A DNA stretch of 64,000 nt from Streptomyces capillispiralis (GTDB lineage: Bacteria; Actinomycetota; Actinomycetes; Streptomycetales; Streptomycetaceae): NCBI RefSeq assembly GCF_007829875.1, contig NZ_VIWV01000001.1:7700001-7764000 (forward strand), written 5' to 3'. Under the pieces are notes generated by a model. It was not told where the DNA came from and ran no database searches. It saw only the letters and a program-made list of their open reading frames with translations. The translations under genes were made by a program, and so were the position numbers. Shown here piece by piece: positions 25,932 through 34,314 of this stretch (positions are counted from its first letter, which is position 1; every line of letters starts with the position of its first letter).

Positions 25932-26102
25932 CGTCCGCCTCCATGGTCGCCCGCCGCCAGCACACACCGCGTGTACCCCGCGCGGATGTGCGGCACGCCG
26001 GTGAACGGCCCGAACCCGGGCAGACGGCCTACGTGATCTTCGGTGGTCCGAGTGACCCCGGGGGACACGTCCCGCCGGCCGCCAGAGAGAGGAACCACCA
26101 CG

Positions 26103-26873
26103 GTGACCATGCCCCAGCGCCGTCCGCGTCCCAGGTACCGCGGGCGGCGCTTCGACCTGCGCGCGACGGCCATGTCCTTCGGCCTGCTCGCCACGGCCCT
26201 GATCATCACCGGCTCCGCGGTACGGGCACTGGCCGGGGTCGCGCAGCGGCGCCCGGTGTGGGCCGTCGTCCTGCTGTGCGTGGTCGTCGCGCTCCTCCTG
26301 GCCCACGGGCGCAGACGGCGGCGGCTGTCCGCGGCACGGATCGCCCGCACGGCGGGCGAGGCCCTGGAACAGGCCACGACGACGGCGCTCGACGCCCTGG
26401 AGGCGCCCGCCCCCGCCCCCGCGCCGGCGCGGACAGCGGATCCGGTCCGGGCGACGCTGCGCGCCGACGACTACGACGCGCTCACCCCCGAGGAGTTCGA
26501 GGAGGCCATAGCGGCCCTGTGCATACGCGACGGCTGCTCACAGGTGCGGGTCGTCGGGGGAGCCGGCGACCTGGGGGCCGACGTGCTGGCCGTGGCCCCC
26601 GACGGCCGCCGTCTGGTCATCCAGTGCAAGCGCTACGGCGACGACAACAAGGTCGGCTCCCAGGACATGCAGCGCTTCGGCGGCACCTGCTTCGCCGTCC
26701 ACGAGGCGGACGTGGCCCTCGTCGTCACCACCGGCGAGTTCACCACGCCGGCCGAGGAGTACGCCGAGCAGTGCGGCATAGTGTGCGTCGCCCGCGACAC
26801 CCTCACCGCCTGGAGCGAAGGCCTGGGACCGCGGCCCTGGGCGGCGGACACCCGGGCCCCCGGCACCCCCTGA
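26103..26873 (+). CDS. Membrane-anchored Mrr-like restriction endonuclease
   Basis: 256 residues from GTG (an ATG two codons later is possible). Two hydrophobic helices (about 20-38 and 48-66; SFGLLATALIITGS and VWAVVLLCVVVALLLA) lie at the N-terminus. A basic linker and an Ala/Pro hinge follow, then a PD-(D/E)xK Mrr catalytic domain (about 120-240). There LTPEEFEEAIAALC, RVVGGAGDLGADVLAV and LVIQCKRY supply the D...QxK residues. Family members act on modified or foreign DNA. The membrane anchor is a recurring Streptomyces variant of unknown purpose. No methylase is nearby. Confidence 0.85.
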   Translation: MTMPQRRPRPRYRGRRFDLRATAMSFGLLATALIITGSAVRALAGVAQRRPVWAVVLLCVVVALLLAHGRRRRRLSAARIARTAGEALEQATTTALDALEAPAPAPAPARTADPVRATLRADDYDALTPEEFEEAIAALCIRDGCSQVRVVGGAGDLGADVLAVAPDGRRLVIQCKRYGDDNKVGSQDMQRFGGTCFAVHEADVALVVTTGEFTTPAEEYAEQCGIVCVARDTLTAWSEGLGPRPWAADTRAPGTP

Positions 26874-26882
26874 AGCGGCCCG

Positions 26883-26905
26883 TTGTCAGTGCCGGATGCC
26901 ACCCT
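26883..26905 (+). promoter_or_regulatory. RecA-independent damage-promoter-like motif
   Basis: TTGTCAGTG, eight bases, then CACCCT. Mycobacterial RecA-NDp (PafBC) promoters read TTGTCRGTG-N8-TAnnnT; here only the first -10 base differs. The -10 ends six bases before the ATG at 26912, implying a leaderless message. Confidence 0.5.
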
Positions 26906-26911
26906 GCCGGT

Positions 26912-27178
26912 ATGGACGAGCTGGAGTTCATGCGCGGCAGGGTCTACGGGGCGGACCACGACGACCCCGGCCCGCGCGCCGGACGGTCGTACGTGGAGCT
27001 GGCCGGCGGGCCGCTGGACGGACTGCTGCTGGACATCACCGGCCGCAGCGGGACGGAGCTGAGGGAAGGCGTCGGCCTGCGCACCGAGATAGGACGGTAC
27101 GGCGCGGGCGGCCGCGCGGTCTACGCGCCCCGCGGCGACGGCGTCCCGGTGTACGACTGGCGGGGCGACGTCCCCTGA
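26912..27178 (+). CDS. Small hypothetical protein
   Basis: 88 residues. Residues 28-48 read VELAGGPLDGLLLDITG, a pattern of short actinobacterial proteins of unknown function; the C-terminus ends YAPRGDGVPVYDWRGDVP. No membrane segment. There is no Shine-Dalgarno, but a damage-type promoter places the transcription start at or next to the ATG. Function unknown; DNA-damage induction is suggested only by the promoter. Confidence 0.68.
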   Translation: MDELEFMRGRVYGADHDDPGPRAGRSYVELAGGPLDGLLLDITGRSGTELREGVGLRTEIGRYGAGGRAVYAPRGDGVPVYDWRGDVP

Positions 27179-27282
27179 GCCCCGGTCGGTCCGCGCCCCC
27201 GGGGTTCCGGGCGGGGCGGTGGGGCAGACGTGGCGTAGGGCGTCCACCGGTCGCCGGGGGCGCGAGGAGGGCGGAGCGAGCC

Positions 27283-28155
27283 ATGGGACTGCTCACGGAC
27301 GGCGGCTCGGCGCTGCGCGACCGGATCGGTCACGCGATCTTCTCCCGGGTGGCCGGACCGGACGGCCCCGACAACCGCGCACGCATCCACGGCACGCCCG
27401 GCCCGCGCTGGTTCGGCCCCGAGCGGCCGGTCAGGAGGGTGCACGGGGACGCCTCCATGTTCATCGGCGGACTGTCGGCCCTGCTGCTCCAGTCCCTCCA
27501 CCCGCTGGCCATGGCCGCCGTCGCCGGACACTCCGGGTTCCGCGGCGACCCCTGGGGGCGGCTCCAGCGGACCAGCACCTTCCTCGCCGTCACCACCTAC
27601 GGCACCGCCGACAGCGCCCAGCAGGCCGTCGACCGGGTCCGGGCCGTCCACGAGACGGTGCGCGGCACCACCGCCGACGGCGCGCGGTACTGGGCCGCCG
27701 ACCCCCACCTGCTGTGCTGGGTGCACATCGCCGAGGTCGACAGCTTCCTGCGCGCCCACCAGCAGTACGGCGCCCGTCCCCTGGACGACGCCGGCTGCGA
27801 CGCCTACGTCGCCGACATGGCGCGCATCGCCACCGCCCTCGGCGTACCCGACCCGCCGACCGACCGCGCCGGACTCGCCGAGCGGCTGGCCGCCTACCGA
27901 GGGGAGCTGCGCGCCACCCCCGAAGCACGCAGCACCGCCCGCTTCCTGCTGCTCAACCCTCCCGTCCCGCTGCTCGCCCGGCTGCCGTACGGAGTCCTCG
28001 CCGCCAACGCCGTGTCGCTGCTGCCGGCGTGGGCCTCGCGCGCGCTGTGGCTGCCCCGCCTGCCCCCGGCCGAGGGCGTGTGCGTGCGCCCGCTCGGCAC
28101 CGCCGTCACCGCGGGCATCCGTTGGGCCCTGGCCCCGACCCGCGACGCCGCCTGA
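27283..28155 (+). CDS. MpaB-family (DUF2236) oxygenase-like protein
   Basis: 290 residues. It starts with MGLLTDGGSALRDRIG and has the family core HGDASMFIGGLSALLLQSLHPLAMAAV, FRGDPWGRLQRTSTFLAVTTYGT, then ADPHLLCWVHIAEVDSFLRAH, with the histidines and aspartate expected for the haem/metal site (HGD, HP, WVH). The relatives MpaB/Lcp are haem oxygenases that cleave isoprenoid or rubber chains. The ATG follows GAGGAGGGCGGAGC. It lies upstream of the redox operon and may work on an isoprenoid, but substrate is not shown by the sequence. Confidence 0.85.
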   Translation: MGLLTDGGSALRDRIGHAIFSRVAGPDGPDNRARIHGTPGPRWFGPERPVRRVHGDASMFIGGLSALLLQSLHPLAMAAVAGHSGFRGDPWGRLQRTSTFLAVTTYGTADSAQQAVDRVRAVHETVRGTTADGARYWAADPHLLCWVHIAEVDSFLRAHQQYGARPLDDAGCDAYVADMARIATALGVPDPPTDRAGLAERLAAYRGELRATPEARSTARFLLLNPPVPLLARLPYGVLAANAVSLLPAWASRALWLPRLPPAEGVCVRPLGTAVTAGIRWALAPTRDAA

Positions 28156-28244
28156 CACCGGCACACGCCATTCGCGCCGGTTGACGGGTGCCAGAGGGGG
28201 CACTCAGTGCTCACTGGTGTCGAGCAGGGACCCGGGAGGTAGCA

Positions 28245-28751
28245 GTGGCGGTTCGCCATCGTCTGATCCGTACGAGCCCACGGGACGTCTGGGCCGTCCT
28301 CGCCGACGGCACCCGGTACGCGGAGTGGGTGGTGGGCACGTCGTCGTCGGAACCGGTGCGCGGGCAGTGGCCGCAGCTCGGCTCGGCGATCGGCTTCGAG
28401 GTGCGCTTCGGCCCCCTGTGCCTGACCAACGAGACCGTGGTCCGGCGCTGCGTCCCCGGCGAGGCCCTGGAACTCGAGGCCCTCGCCGGGCCGCTGGGCA
28501 CGGCCCGGATCGCCATCGAGGTGCGCCCCTGGGGCGACCACTGCCTGGTGATCGTGGACGAGCACCCGTTGCGGGGAGCCGGGGGCCTGGTGCACAACGT
28601 GGGCGTGGAGGCCCTGATCCAGATCCGCCACCGGGCCATGCTCGCCCGGCTGGCGAAGATCTGCGAACGCGAGGCGGCCGAGGAGGAGCGGCGCCGACCG
28701 CTCGGCCAGGTCGTGTCACCGGCGTCAGACACGGGAGACGCCCGTGCCTGA
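28245..28751 (+). CDS. SRPBCC-family protein
   Basis: 168 residues from GTG behind GGGAGGTAGCA. Single SRPBCC domain: HRLIRTSPRDVWAVLADG, YAEWVVGTSSSEPVRG, WPQLGSAIGFEVRFGPL, and a C-terminal helix VEALIQIRHRAMLARLAKICERE. Its last eight bases overlap the start of the flavoprotein gene, so they are translated together. It may present or sequester a hydrophobic substrate for the flavoprotein; that is inferred from the pairing. Confidence 0.85.
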   Translation: MAVRHRLIRTSPRDVWAVLADGTRYAEWVVGTSSSEPVRGQWPQLGSAIGFEVRFGPLCLTNETVVRRCVPGEALELEALAGPLGTARIAIEVRPWGDHCLVIVDEHPLRGAGGLVHNVGVEALIQIRHRAMLARLAKICEREAAEEERRRPLGQVVSPASDTGDARA

Positions 28752-30393
28752 CGCCGTGGTGATCGGGGCCGGCCCCAACGGACTGGTCGCGGCGAACCTG
28801 CTCGCCGACGCCGGCTGGAGCGTGGAGGTACTGGAGGAGCAGCCGGAGCCCGGCGGCGCCGTACGCCACGACCGGGGCGCGGACCCCGACTTCGTCAGCG
28901 ACGTGTGCAGCTCCTTCTACCCGCTCGCCGCCGCCTCCCCGGTCATCGCCGGGCTGCGGCTGGACCAGCACGGGCTGCGCTGGAGCCACGCCCCGAACGT
29001 CCTCGCCCACCCCCTGTCCGACGGCAGGTGCGCGGTCCTCGACCGCCGCATCGACGTCACCGCCGACTCGCTGGATGCCTTCGCCCCGGGCGACGGAGCC
29101 GCCTGGCGGCGGCTGCACGACGTGTGGGAGACCCTCCGCCCCGACCTCCTGGACGCCCTGTTCACGCCGTTCCCGCCCGTCCGCTCCACGGCCCGGCTGG
29201 CCGTCCGGCTGCGCGGCACGGGCGGGCTGCGCATGGCGCGCACCCTGATCCTGCCGGTGCGCCGTCTCGCACAGGAGGAGTTCCGCGGCGAGGGCGGCGG
29301 GCTGCTGCTCGCGGGCAACGCGCTCCACGCCGACCTGGCGCCGGAGGCCGCGGGCAGCGGCGGCTACGGCTGGCTGATGTCCATGCTCGGACAGACGTAC
29401 GGCTTCCCCGTGCCGGCCGGCGGCGCCGGAGCCCTCACCCGGGCCCTGGCCCTGCGCCTGGAGTCACGCGGCGGAGTGCTGCGCTGCGGGCAACGCGTCG
29501 ACCGGATCATCGTCCGCGGCGGCCGGGCGGCCGGCGTGCGCACGGCCGGCGGCGAGACCGTCCGGGCCGCCCGCGCCGTCCTCGCCGACGTGGCCGTGCC
29601 CGCCCTGTACGGCGAACTCCTCGACCCCGCGCACGTCCCCGCCCAGCTCCTGTCCGACCTGCGGCGCTTCCAGTGGGACTTCGCCACCTTCAAGGTCGAC
29701 TGGGCGCTCGACGGCCCGGTGCCCTGGCGGTGCGAGCGGGCGGCGGGCGCCGGAACCGTCCACCTCGCGGACGGCCTCGACGAGCTGACCCGCTTCGCCG
29801 CCCAGCTCGCCACCGGCACCGTCCCCGACCGCCCCTTCTGCCTCTTCGGCCAGATGACGACCTCCGACCCCTCCCGCTCCCCCCGGGGCACCGAGTCCGC
29901 CTGGGCCTACACGCACGTCCCGCACGACATCTCCGGCGACGCGGGGGAGGAGTCCCTCACCGGCGTCTGGGACGCCAGGGAGCAGGAGATCATGGCCGAC
30001 CGCGTCGAACGGCAGGTGGAGCGCTTCGCGCCCGGCTTCCGGGCCGCCGTCCGCTCCCGCCGCATCCTCGCCCCGCCCACCCTTCAGTCCCTCGACCGGA
30101 ACCTGCACGGCGGCGCCATCAACGGCGGCACCGCGGCCCTGCACCAGCAGCTGTTCTTCCGCCCGGCGCCCGGCACCGGGCGTCCCGAGACACCCGTCAA
30201 GGGCCTGTACCTGGCGTCCGCGGGCGCCCACCCGGGCGGCGGCGTGCACGGCGCGCCGGGCGCCAACGCCGCACGCGCCGCGCTGCGCCGGCCGCTGGCC
30301 CCCGGCCTGGCCCGGGCCCAGCGGCTGCTGACCCACCGGGACCGCACCGGCCGCAGGCAGCCGGACACGGGCCGCGGGACCGGCGGCGGATGA
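28744..30393 (+). CDS. FAD-dependent oxidoreductase of the phytoene desaturase-like family
   Basis: 549 residues. The N-terminal dinucleotide-binding motif VVIGAGPNGLVAANLLADAG (5-24), with EEQPEPGGAVR just after, is typical of CrtI/PYROXD2-type flavoproteins. The C-terminus has the FAD-closing block GLYLASAGAHPGGGVHGAPGANAARAAL. Mid-protein strands RVDRIIVRGGRAAGVRTAGGETV form the second FAD-binding part. It acts on a polyene, retinoid-like or other hydrophobic substrate in related proteins. Co-translated with SRPBCC and followed by a hypothetical gene, an SDR and, beyond a repeat region, a methyltransferase. No phytoene synthase is present, so a complete carotenoid pathway is not shown. Confidence 0.9.
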   Translation: MPDAVVIGAGPNGLVAANLLADAGWSVEVLEEQPEPGGAVRHDRGADPDFVSDVCSSFYPLAAASPVIAGLRLDQHGLRWSHAPNVLAHPLSDGRCAVLDRRIDVTADSLDAFAPGDGAAWRRLHDVWETLRPDLLDALFTPFPPVRSTARLAVRLRGTGGLRMARTLILPVRRLAQEEFRGEGGGLLLAGNALHADLAPEAAGSGGYGWLMSMLGQTYGFPVPAGGAGALTRALALRLESRGGVLRCGQRVDRIIVRGGRAAGVRTAGGETVRAARAVLADVAVPALYGELLDPAHVPAQLLSDLRRFQWDFATFKVDWALDGPVPWRCERAAGAGTVHLADGLDELTRFAAQLATGTVPDRPFCLFGQMTTSDPSRSPRGTESAWAYTHVPHDISGDAGEESLTGVWDAREQEIMADRVERQVERFAPGFRAAVRSRRILAPPTLQSLDRNLHGGAINGGTAALHQQLFFRPAPGTGRPETPVKGLYLASAGAHPGGGVHGAPGANAARAALRRPLAPGLARAQRLLTHRDRTGRRQPDTGRGTGGG

Positions 30394-30475
30394 CCGGCGC
30401 ACACCCGACCGGCCGCCCCCGCCCCGGTGGCGGCGGGGCCCGGCACCACCATCGGCCACCGGCGGAGGCGAGACG

Positions 30476-30946
30476 ATGACCGCACACGACGACGGCCCCG
30501 ACCGCGCCCACCGGCGCCCCGAAGGCGTCAGCGACGAGATCGTGGAGGCCCTCGGATCGCTGTCGAAGGCACTGGAGACGACCGAGCGCGCCCGGGGCCA
30601 CCTCTACAGCTTCCACCAGCTCACCGGCACCGCCGACCTCGAACTGGACCGGGCGGTCGACCTGCTGCACAAGGCCGGGCACCCGGACTGGGCCGAGACG
30701 GTGCGCACCCAGGTGCTGGGCCGCAACGTCATCCCCGGCCACTGGACGTTCCAGATCGTCGAGGCCTACGACGCCACCTACTACCAGCCGTTCAGGGAAC
30801 TCGAACAGGCCGCCGTCGAGGAACTGGCCGAGGGCCGGGACCACCTGTACGAGGCCGAGATGAAGGAGGCCCGCCGCACCGTCGGTCACCCCGACCACAC
30901 CGCCCGCCCCGGCACCGCCCCGCGCACCGGCCGGGGCGGGGACTGA
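30476..30946 (+). CDS. Conserved hypothetical protein in the redox operon
   Basis: 156 residues, soluble, rich in Glu, Asp and His. An N-terminal helix (DEIVEALGSLSKALETTERAR) is followed by LYSFHQLTGTADLELDRAVDLLHKAGH and a Tyr-rich DATYYQPFRELEQAAVEEL. The length and pattern suggest an all-alpha fold, but I recognise no family. It lies 82 bases after the flavoprotein gene and 20 bases before the SDR gene, so it is probably in the same transcript. Confidence 0.75.
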   Translation: MTAHDDGPDRAHRRPEGVSDEIVEALGSLSKALETTERARGHLYSFHQLTGTADLELDRAVDLLHKAGHPDWAETVRTQVLGRNVIPGHWTFQIVEAYDATYYQPFRELEQAAVEELAEGRDHLYEAEMKEARRTVGHPDHTARPGTAPRTGRGGD

Positions 30947-30966
30947 GCCCACGAAGGGAACCTCCG

Positions 30967-31848
30967 ATGCACGCCCAACCCCTGCGCGACCGCACCGTCG
31001 TGATCACGGGCGCCGCACGTGGGGTCGGCGCGGCCCTGGCCCGTGAGCTGGCCCGGCGCGGTGCCCGGCCGGCGCTGCTCGGCCACGAGAAGGCGGAGCT
31101 GGAAGCGGTCGCCGCCGGCCTGCCGACGCAGGCGCTGGTCCACGAGGTCGACATCACCGACGAGGCGGCCCTGGACGACGCCGCGGAGCGGATCAGGGCA
31201 CACCTCGGTACCCCCTCCGCCGTGGTGGCCAACGCGGGCATCGCCGAGGGCGGCCCGTTCGCCGGCTCCGACCCCGCACGCTGGCGGCGCGTGATCGACG
31301 TCAACCTGACCGGCAGCGCGGCCACGGCCCGCGCCTTCCTGCCCGACCTGCTGGCGACCAAGGGCTACTTCCTCCAGGTCGCCTCGCTGGCCTCGATCGG
31401 CGCCGCACCGATGATGAGCGCCTACTGTGCCTCCAAAGCGGGCGTGGAGGCCTTCGCCCACTCCCTGCGCGCCGAAGTGGCGCACCACGGCGTCGCCGTC
31501 GGCATCGGCTACCTCAACTGGATCGACACCGACATGATCCGCGACGCGGACCGCTACCCCGTCCTGCGCGAACTGCGGGGCCACATGCCGCCGCCGGCCC
31601 GGCGCGTGTACCCGGCGGCCCTGGCCGGCGACCGCCTCGCGACGGCCGTGGAGCGCCGCAGCACGGCCGTCTACCTGCCCCGCTGGCTGCGCCTGGCACA
31701 GATCGCGCGCGCCGGACTGCCGCCGGTGGTGCTGCGCGTGGCCCGCCGCGAGCTGGCCCGGCTGGAGGCCGAGGACCCCCTGCGGCACACCGGCCCCCTC
31801 GGCGACGGCGGCACGGCCGACCTGCTCACCACCCGAACCCGCCGGTGA
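30967..31848 (+). CDS. Short-chain dehydrogenase/reductase
   Basis: 293 residues, classical SDR. The cofactor loop is TGAARGVGAALARELA (TGxxxGxG, 14-21), NAG motif at VVANAGIAEGG, catalytic Ser in LQVASLASIG and YxxxK as YCASKAGVEAF. The cofactor is NAD(P)H. The extended C-terminal 90 residues, including WLRLAQIARAGLPPVVLRVARR, suit a membrane-associated or lipid-type substrate, as in other long SDRs. The ATG follows AAGGGAACC. In the operon with SRPBCC and the flavoprotein; substrate unknown. Confidence 0.9.
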   Translation: MHAQPLRDRTVVITGAARGVGAALARELARRGARPALLGHEKAELEAVAAGLPTQALVHEVDITDEAALDDAAERIRAHLGTPSAVVANAGIAEGGPFAGSDPARWRRVIDVNLTGSAATARAFLPDLLATKGYFLQVASLASIGAAPMMSAYCASKAGVEAFAHSLRAEVAHHGVAVGIGYLNWIDTDMIRDADRYPVLRELRGHMPPPARRVYPAALAGDRLATAVERRSTAVYLPRWLRLAQIARAGLPPVVLRVARRELARLEAEDPLRHTGPLGDGGTADLLTTRTRR

Positions 31849-31916
31849 GCCGGCCCGGCGGGGGCCGGACGACTTGCCGGGCCGGTGAGCACGGGGTGAC
31901 GCCCTCGTCGTCACGT

Positions 31917-32345
31917 CCTCGGGCCGGGCGCCGCTCGACGACCGATCACCTGCGTCCTCGGGCGGGCGCCGGGCGCCGCGCGGGACTGGGCACGCGCGTC
32001 CTGGGGCCAAGGCCGAGCGGCCCCTCACGGCTTCGGGCGCCGGGCGACGACCGGCCACCCGCGCCCTCACGTCCGGGTGCCGGGCGCCGAGCGGCCCCCC
32101 GCGTTATCGGGCTCCGGGCGCCAATCGGGCATCCGCATCCGCATCCGCATCCTTGGGCGCCGGGCGATGACGGGTACCCATGGCGCCGGGTGCCGGGCTG
32201 CGACCGGCCCCGCGCGGTCTCGGGTCCGGGTGCCGGGTGCAGAGCGGCCCCCCACGTTCTCGGGTCCGGGCGCCGGGGGAGTACTGGCCACTCACGTCCG
32301 CGGGCGCCGGGCGGATCGTGGCGCGTGTGCCGCCCGTTCCCGGGC
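31917..32345. repeat. Degenerate tandem repeat, about ten copies of a 32-45 bp unit
   Basis: The 600-base gap between the SDR stop (31848) and the methyltransferase start (32449) holds about ten imperfect units that begin CGGGCGCCGGGCG or CGGGTGCCGGGCG, pass through a CGGCC(C) core and end in a short CACG-TCT/CCT stretch. One unit contains a microrepeat, GCATCC four times (32129-32152). Both strands stay open through it, but the translations are low-complexity and shift frame between units. I judge it non-coding. Nothing else was seen in the gap. Confidence 0.7.
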
Positions 32346-32448
32346 GTGCCGCCCCGCTTCGCCGACCGGGCTCGTCGGGTCGTACGTCTACGGCCGTGCC
32401 GCCCCTCCCTCGACCCGCCCACCGGTCCCCACGCCCTCCGGAGCCCCC

Positions 32449-33180
32449 ATGACCCTCCTGCGCGACGAGCGGCTCGCCGCCGCCTTCGACCATGCCGCCC
32501 GCCGTTACGACGCGCTGACCGCCGCCAACCCCGGCTACCACGCCCACCTGCGCCGCTCCGTCCGCCGCCTCGGACTGCCCCGCGCCGGCGAGGGGCTGCG
32601 CGTGCTCGACCTCGGCTGCGGCACCGGCGCCTCGACCGCCGCGCTCACCGCCGTACTGCCGGGCGCGCGGATCACCGCGGTCGACGCCTCGGCGGGCATG
32701 CTGGAGCGGGCCGCCGCCAAACCCTGGCCGTCCGGCGTCACCTTCACCCGGGCGCCGGTGGAACGGCTCGCGCAGGCCGGCGTGCGCGGCCCGTACGACG
32801 CGGTGTTCGCCGCCTACCTCCTGCGCAACGTCACCGACCCGGATGCCGTGCTCACCACGGTGCACGGACTGCTGGCACCCGGCGGGCGCCTCGGTGTGCA
32901 CGAGTACGCCCTCGGCGGACGCCGCGTGGACCGCGCGGTGTGGAGCCTCGTCTGCCGGGGCATCGTGCGGCCCGCGGCCACCGTGCTGGGGGACGGCGAG
33001 CTGTACCGGCACCTGTGGCGCAGCGTCGTCGCGTTCGACACCGCCGACCGTTTCGCGGACCGTCTGCGCGCCGCCGGGTTCGACCGGGTCCGCGTGCTGC
33101 CCCTGCCCGGCTGGCAGACGGGCATCACCCACACCTTCACCGCCCGGCGCCCCCTCCAGGGAGCGGAACGCGCACGGTGA
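32449..33180 (+). CDS. UbiE/MenG-like SAM-dependent methyltransferase
   Basis: 243 residues. The N-terminal RLAAAFDHAARRYDALTAANPGYHAH is the typical UbiE-family entry, followed by motif I VLDLGCGTGASTAAL (about 53-67), ITAVDASAGMLERA, FAAYLLRNVTDPDAVLTTVHGLLAPGG and GVHEY. It probably methylates a quinone-like or other lipid-soluble substrate. The ATG has GGAG six bases upstream; longer readings run through the tandem repeat and were rejected. Same strand as the SDR but separated from it by 600 bases, so it may have its own promoter. Confidence 0.9.
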   Translation: MTLLRDERLAAAFDHAARRYDALTAANPGYHAHLRRSVRRLGLPRAGEGLRVLDLGCGTGASTAALTAVLPGARITAVDASAGMLERAAAKPWPSGVTFTRAPVERLAQAGVRGPYDAVFAAYLLRNVTDPDAVLTTVHGLLAPGGRLGVHEYALGGRRVDRAVWSLVCRGIVRPAATVLGDGELYRHLWRSVVAFDTADRFADRLRAAGFDRVRVLPLPGWQTGITHTFTARRPLQGAERAR

Positions 33181-33207
33181 CCGCCCGGCCGAACGACGCC
33201 CGCGCGT

Positions 33208-33225
33208 GACGCTCCGCGCGAGCGT
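33208..33225. terminator. Small hairpin between convergent genes
   Basis: ACGCTC (33209-33214) pairs with GAGCGT (33220-33225) across CGCGC, in the 48-base gap between the methyltransferase and the cobalamin-sensor gene. Weak but correctly placed. Confidence 0.35.
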
Positions 33226-33228
33226 GTC

Positions 33229-34314
33229 CTACGCGGACGCGGACGGACCGACGGCCGGCCGGACGGACCGGTCCTCCAGGTGCGCCCTGCCCTCACGGAC
33301 CAGACGCAGACCGCGGGGGAAGTCGTGCAGCCGCTCGGCCAGCACGTCCAGTCCGGCCACCAGGGAACGCTCCGGGACACCGCGGGCCGACAGCACCCCG
33401 GCCGTCCAGGCCAGGAAACCGGTGAACAGCTCCGCGTCGTCCAGGTACAGGGCGGTGGCCAGGAAGTCGACGATGTGGACGAGGTCCTCCGCCGTCCGCT
33501 CCCGCTGCGCGTCGCTGTAGCCCCGCGTGGCCGGGAAGCGGCTCTCCAGTCCCGTCAGCACCTCCCTGACCAGCCGGCTGCGCGACTGGACCACCATGGT
33601 GTACTCCTGGTCCACCAGGTGCGGCAGATCGTCGACCGCCTGCCTGACCGCCGTCGGCCGCGGCAGCCCGGCCTCCAGCACGGCGGCCGCGCCGCGGGCG
33701 TCCGCCGCCCACGCGTCCGCGCCGAGGAGCCGTGCGAACCGGCCGTCCTCCCCGAAGGCGCTGCCCCCGGCCAGCACCGGCACCCCGACGGCCTGGCAGG
33801 CGGTGATGGCCGTGTGCGCCGCCGGCAGGTGGGTGGGGATCGAACCGGAGAGCAGGACGGCGTCGGAGTAGGTCTGGTGCTGATGGGCGACCAGATGGGG
33901 CGTGGGCGTCTGGGCGCCCAGATAGTCGACCCGCCAGCCGCGCAGCCGCAGGACCTCGGCGACGAGGCGGGCCGGGAAGGCATGCCATTCGCCCGCGACG
34001 CAGGCGACCGTCACCCGCCCGCGGGCGGGCGGAGAGGGCCGGCCCGACGCCGGACCGTGGACCAGGGCCGTGATCACCCGCTCGTTGATCGCCGTCGCGG
34101 CGTGCTCCTGGGCGACGCCGATGCGGTTGGCGGCCCACTCGGCACCGATCTTCTCCTGCACGGCCGCGACGACGTCGAGCAGCAGGCCCTCCTCGTCCCA
34201 CCCGGTCCCCAGACCGTCGCGGACCACGTCGACGGCGTCGTACTCGCTGCCTTCGAGCACCGCCTGCCAGAGCCGGTCGCGCAGGGCGGCCGCCGGCGCA
34301 CGGGTACCGTTCAC
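33229..34314 (-). CDS. CarH/LitR-type cobalamin-binding sensor lacking a DNA-binding domain
   Basis: 361 residues from GTG. The N-terminal four-helix cap (about 10-95) contains Trp60, nine residues, then Glu70-His71: the Wx9EH signature of adenosylcobalamin photoreceptors CarH and LitR. A Rossmann B12-binding domain follows (about 98-215) with GEWHAFP, where Glu109-x-His111 stands for the ExH lower axial His of that group, then YLGAQTPTPHLV and LLSGSIPTH. A C-terminal all-alpha domain (about 240-340; AEDLVHIVDFLATALYL) is unassigned. No MerR winged helix is present. Its GTG overlaps the stop of the upstream PP2C phosphatase gene (GTGA), so the two are co-translated. Likely a light or B12 sensor feeding the phosphatase. 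Confidence 0.85.
   Translation of the reverse strand: MNGTRAPAAALRDRLWQAVLEGSEYDAVDVVRDGLGTGWDEEGLLLDVVAAVQEKIGAEWAANRIGVAQEHAATAINERVITALVHGPASGRPSPPARGRVTVACVAGEWHAFPARLVAEVLRLRGWRVDYLGAQTPTPHLVAHQHQTYSDAVLLSGSIPTHLPAAHTAITACQAVGVPVLAGGSAFGEDGRFARLLGADAWAADARGAAAVLEAGLPRPTAVRQAVDDLPHLVDQEYTMVVQSRSRLVREVLTGLESRFPATRGYSDAQRERTAEDLVHIVDFLATALYLDDAELFTGFLAWTAGVLSARGVPERSLVAGLDVLAERLHDFPRGLRLVREGRAHLEDRSVRPAVGPSASA

Noticed and set aside
32129..32152. GCATCC microrepeat as a CRISPR or simple-sequence phase-variation element
   Set aside because: Only four units, no spacers, and not within a convincing reading frame or promoter spacing region.
32077..32448. N-terminal extension of the methyltransferase through the tandem repeat
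   Set aside because: The translation is repetitive (RIRIRIRIL and similar) and the conserved methyltransferase start, with a GGAG site, is at 32449.
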